5,766 bases of DNA, from assembly GCA_003230195.1 (NCBI GenBank), contig QIHH01000227.1:1-5766 (forward strand), in the 5' to 3' direction. Made by a program: the position numbers and the translations under genes. Under the pieces are notes generated by a model, which was given only the letters and a program-made list of their open reading frames with translations, made no database searches and was not told the origin of the DNA. The number at the start of each line of letters is the position of its first letter. Within the stretch, counting starts at the first letter, position 1. Positions 4,567-5,766 of this stretch are shown piece by piece. This DNA comes from Gammaproteobacteria bacterium. GTDB taxonomy: Bacteria; Pseudomonadota; Gammaproteobacteria; SZUA-140.

Positions 4567-5244
4567 GTGCGCGTTTTAATTGTTGAAGATGAAGAGGCAC
4601 TGCGTCAACAACTCCATCAACGTTTGACCGATGCTGGTTATGCCGTCGACGTTGCGGAAAATGGCGAAGAAGGGAAATACATTGGCAAAGAGTTTCCCAT
4701 TGACGTCGCGGTGGTCGACATAGGGCTACCTCACATGTCAGGCATCGATATGATCCGCGGTTTGAGAGAACTGAGCAAAGGCTTCCCGATATTGATCCTC
4801 ACCGCACGCGGCCGCTGGCAAGACAAAGTTGAAGGACTCGAAGCAGGCGCTGACGACTACCTGGTAAAACCTTTTCATATGGAAGAGCTTGAAGCGCGCC
4901 TCAAGGCGCTGCTACGTCGAGCAGCCGGGCTTTCTCAACCCATCATCACCTCAGGCCCCATTGCCCTCAACACCACCAGCCAAGAGGTCATGCTAAACGA
5001 CACCTTGCTCGATCTGACCGCCTATGAATTCAAGGTACTGGAATACTTGATGCTACATGCAGGACAGGTAATCTCTAAAACAGTCCTGACTGAACATATC
5101 TACGCGCAAGACTACGACCGCGACAGCAATGTCATTGAAGTGTTTGTGGGACGCCTGCGACGCAAGTTAGATCCAAACAACGAGATAAAACCGATCGAAA
5201 CCCTTAGAGGGCGGGGATATCGCTTCAATATCAACCAGCCATGA
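4567..5244 (+). CDS. OmpR/PhoP-family response regulator
   Basis: This encodes a 225-residue DNA-binding regulator. I choose GTG 4567, giving MRVLIVEDE as in most relatives; an in-frame TTG at 4561 would add two residues, and neither start has a clear ribosome site. Residues 1-117 are the receiver domain with acidic pocket Glu7-Asp8, phospho-acceptor Asp51 in VVDIGLP, Thr79 in LTARG and Lys101 in LVKPF. After a short linker, residues about 127-221 form the winged-helix domain (LTAYEFKVLEYLM, VIEVFVGRLRRKLD, ETLRGRGYRF). The family activates or represses promoters as a phosphorylated dimer binding direct repeats. The receiver and linker most resemble the PhoP subgroup. The stop overlaps the start of the sensor kinase (ATGA at 5241-5244), so the pair is translated together. 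The upstream terminator implies a separate promoter within 4485-4566, which I could not place with confidence. Confidence 0.94.
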   Translation: MRVLIVEDEEALRQQLHQRLTDAGYAVDVAENGEEGKYIGKEFPIDVAVVDIGLPHMSGIDMIRGLRELSKGFPILILTARGRWQDKVEGLEAGADDYLVKPFHMEELEARLKALLRRAAGLSQPIITSGPIALNTTSQEVMLNDTLLDLTAYEFKVLEYLMLHAGQVISKTVLTEHIYAQDYDRDSNVIEVFVGRLRRKLDPNNEIKPIETLRGRGYRFNINQP

Positions 5245-5766
5245 CACCCCCTTCAATTAACACCCGCATGCTCGTCACTGCCGGTTTTATTCTGACAGGC
5301 TTTCTCAGCATCACCGGCATCACCCTTGAACGTACCTATAGCATTACCGCAGAAGATGCACTCAAAGAACGAATGATGATCCACCTCAGCGTATTGATCG
5401 CCTCGCTCGACGAAAATGACCAAGGCGAAATTCGCATGATCTACGAACTACCTGAACCGCGCTTTTTCATGCAGGGGTCTGGTCTCTACGCAAAAATTAT
5501 TAAAAACAGTGGAGAGATCCCATGGTCCTCACCTTCGATGATCGGCATCGAAATCGCTTCACATGATGGCTATTCACGCGGTGATCAAAAATTTGAACAC
5601 ATCGTTTCTGCGTCCGGCAATCCGCTGCTTTCTCTTAGCATAGGATTAACTTGGGGCGAGCATGACACAACAAATCAGGGCTACACATTTGTCGTCATCG
5701 AAGATCTTAAGAAGGTCAATCAGCAAATAAAAGACTTTCGCCATAACCTCTGGGTATCACTGGGCG
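5241..5766 (+). CDS. PhoQ-like sensor histidine kinase, N-terminal part (partial)
   Basis: ATG 5241 overlaps the regulator's stop codon by four bases, and the frame stays open to the window edge (175 codons). Residues about 10-28 (MLVTAGFILTGFLSITGIT) form the first membrane helix. Residues about 30-168 form the periplasmic sensing region, with ALKERMMIHLSVLIASL as a long helix and ELPEPRF...GSGLYAKI, a motif I associate with PhoQ-like kinases of gammaproteobacteria. HNLWVSLG at the edge is probably the start of the second membrane helix. The HAMP, His-phosphotransfer and ATPase domains lie outside the window, so kinase identity rests on the N-terminal motif and on the operon partner. The signal is unknown; PhoQ relatives sense divalent cations or cationic peptides, but the acidic patch that would support that is not obvious here. 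Confidence 0.88.
   Translation, partial: MTPPSINTRMLVTAGFILTGFLSITGITLERTYSITAEDALKERMMIHLSVLIASLDENDQGEIRMIYELPEPRFFMQGSGLYAKIIKNSGEIPWSSPSMIGIEIASHDGYSRGDQKFEHIVSASGNPLLSLSIGLTWGEHDTTNQGYTFVVIEDLKKVNQQIKDFRHNLWVSLG

Noticed and set aside
4302..4586. 94-residue frame overlapping cytochrome c and the regulator start
   Set aside because: It runs through the cytochrome gene and its terminator in another frame; no independent evidence of coding.
4551..4586. 11-codon leader peptide (ATG 4551, stop overlapping the regulator gene)
   Set aside because: It has no ribosome site and no attenuator structure; overlap with the start of the regulator is probably chance.

Overview
The window looks like chromosomal DNA of a gammaproteobacterium, and sulfur-oxidising or related marine lineages would fit. 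This placement rests on remembered protein styles: a MetA with the GANVT and STLCSCLATHA motifs behind a conserved P-loop ATPase gene, a PhoP/PhoQ-like pair, and a small c551-type cytochrome. No search was possible, so genus is left open. All convincing intact genes are on the + strand.

Layout. 1-369 is the end of rfbD (dTDP-rhamnose synthesis), probably the last gene of a surface-polysaccharide cluster. 393-535 is a MITE-like, gene-less element with 18-bp inverted ends that folds into a long hairpin and is flanked by direct repeats. 596-1104 is a broken tae4 gene, a type VI secretion amidase toxin, carrying two in-frame TGA codons and a one-base deletion in a T-run. Six bases later, 1111-1341 encodes an intact 76-residue protein with two membrane segments, which could be an accessory or immunity protein left behind by the toxin. 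This block is very AT-rich (for example 14 G+C in 1141-1200 and 17 in 841-900, against 30 in 3001-3060 and 36 in 3241-3300), which suggests horizontal acquisition. 1342-1758 has no convincing gene but holds a REP-like hairpin and several inverted repeats. 1759-1913 on the minus strand holds a possible very small gene interrupted by a one-base deletion in a G-run.

1969-2805 (conserved P-loop ATPase) and 2815-3882 (metA, homoserine O-acyltransferase, first committed step of methionine synthesis) form a tight operon with a 9-base gap. After a 223-base spacer with a 10-bp tandem repeat and a dyad overlapping a possible promoter comes 4106-4414, an exported class I cytochrome c, closed by a clear rho-independent terminator. 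4567-5244 is an OmpR/PhoP-family response regulator, and its stop overlaps the start of its partner sensor kinase (5241 to the window end, cut before the kinase core).

The core genes (rfbD, ATPase-metA, cytochrome c, two-component system) look ordinary and intact. The unusual material is concentrated in 370-1950: a mobile repeat, a decayed interbacterial toxin with a surviving small membrane protein, and structured non-coding DNA with a second decayed small ORF. I see no complete undescribed system. The best candidate for novelty is the 76-residue membrane protein beside the dead amidase.
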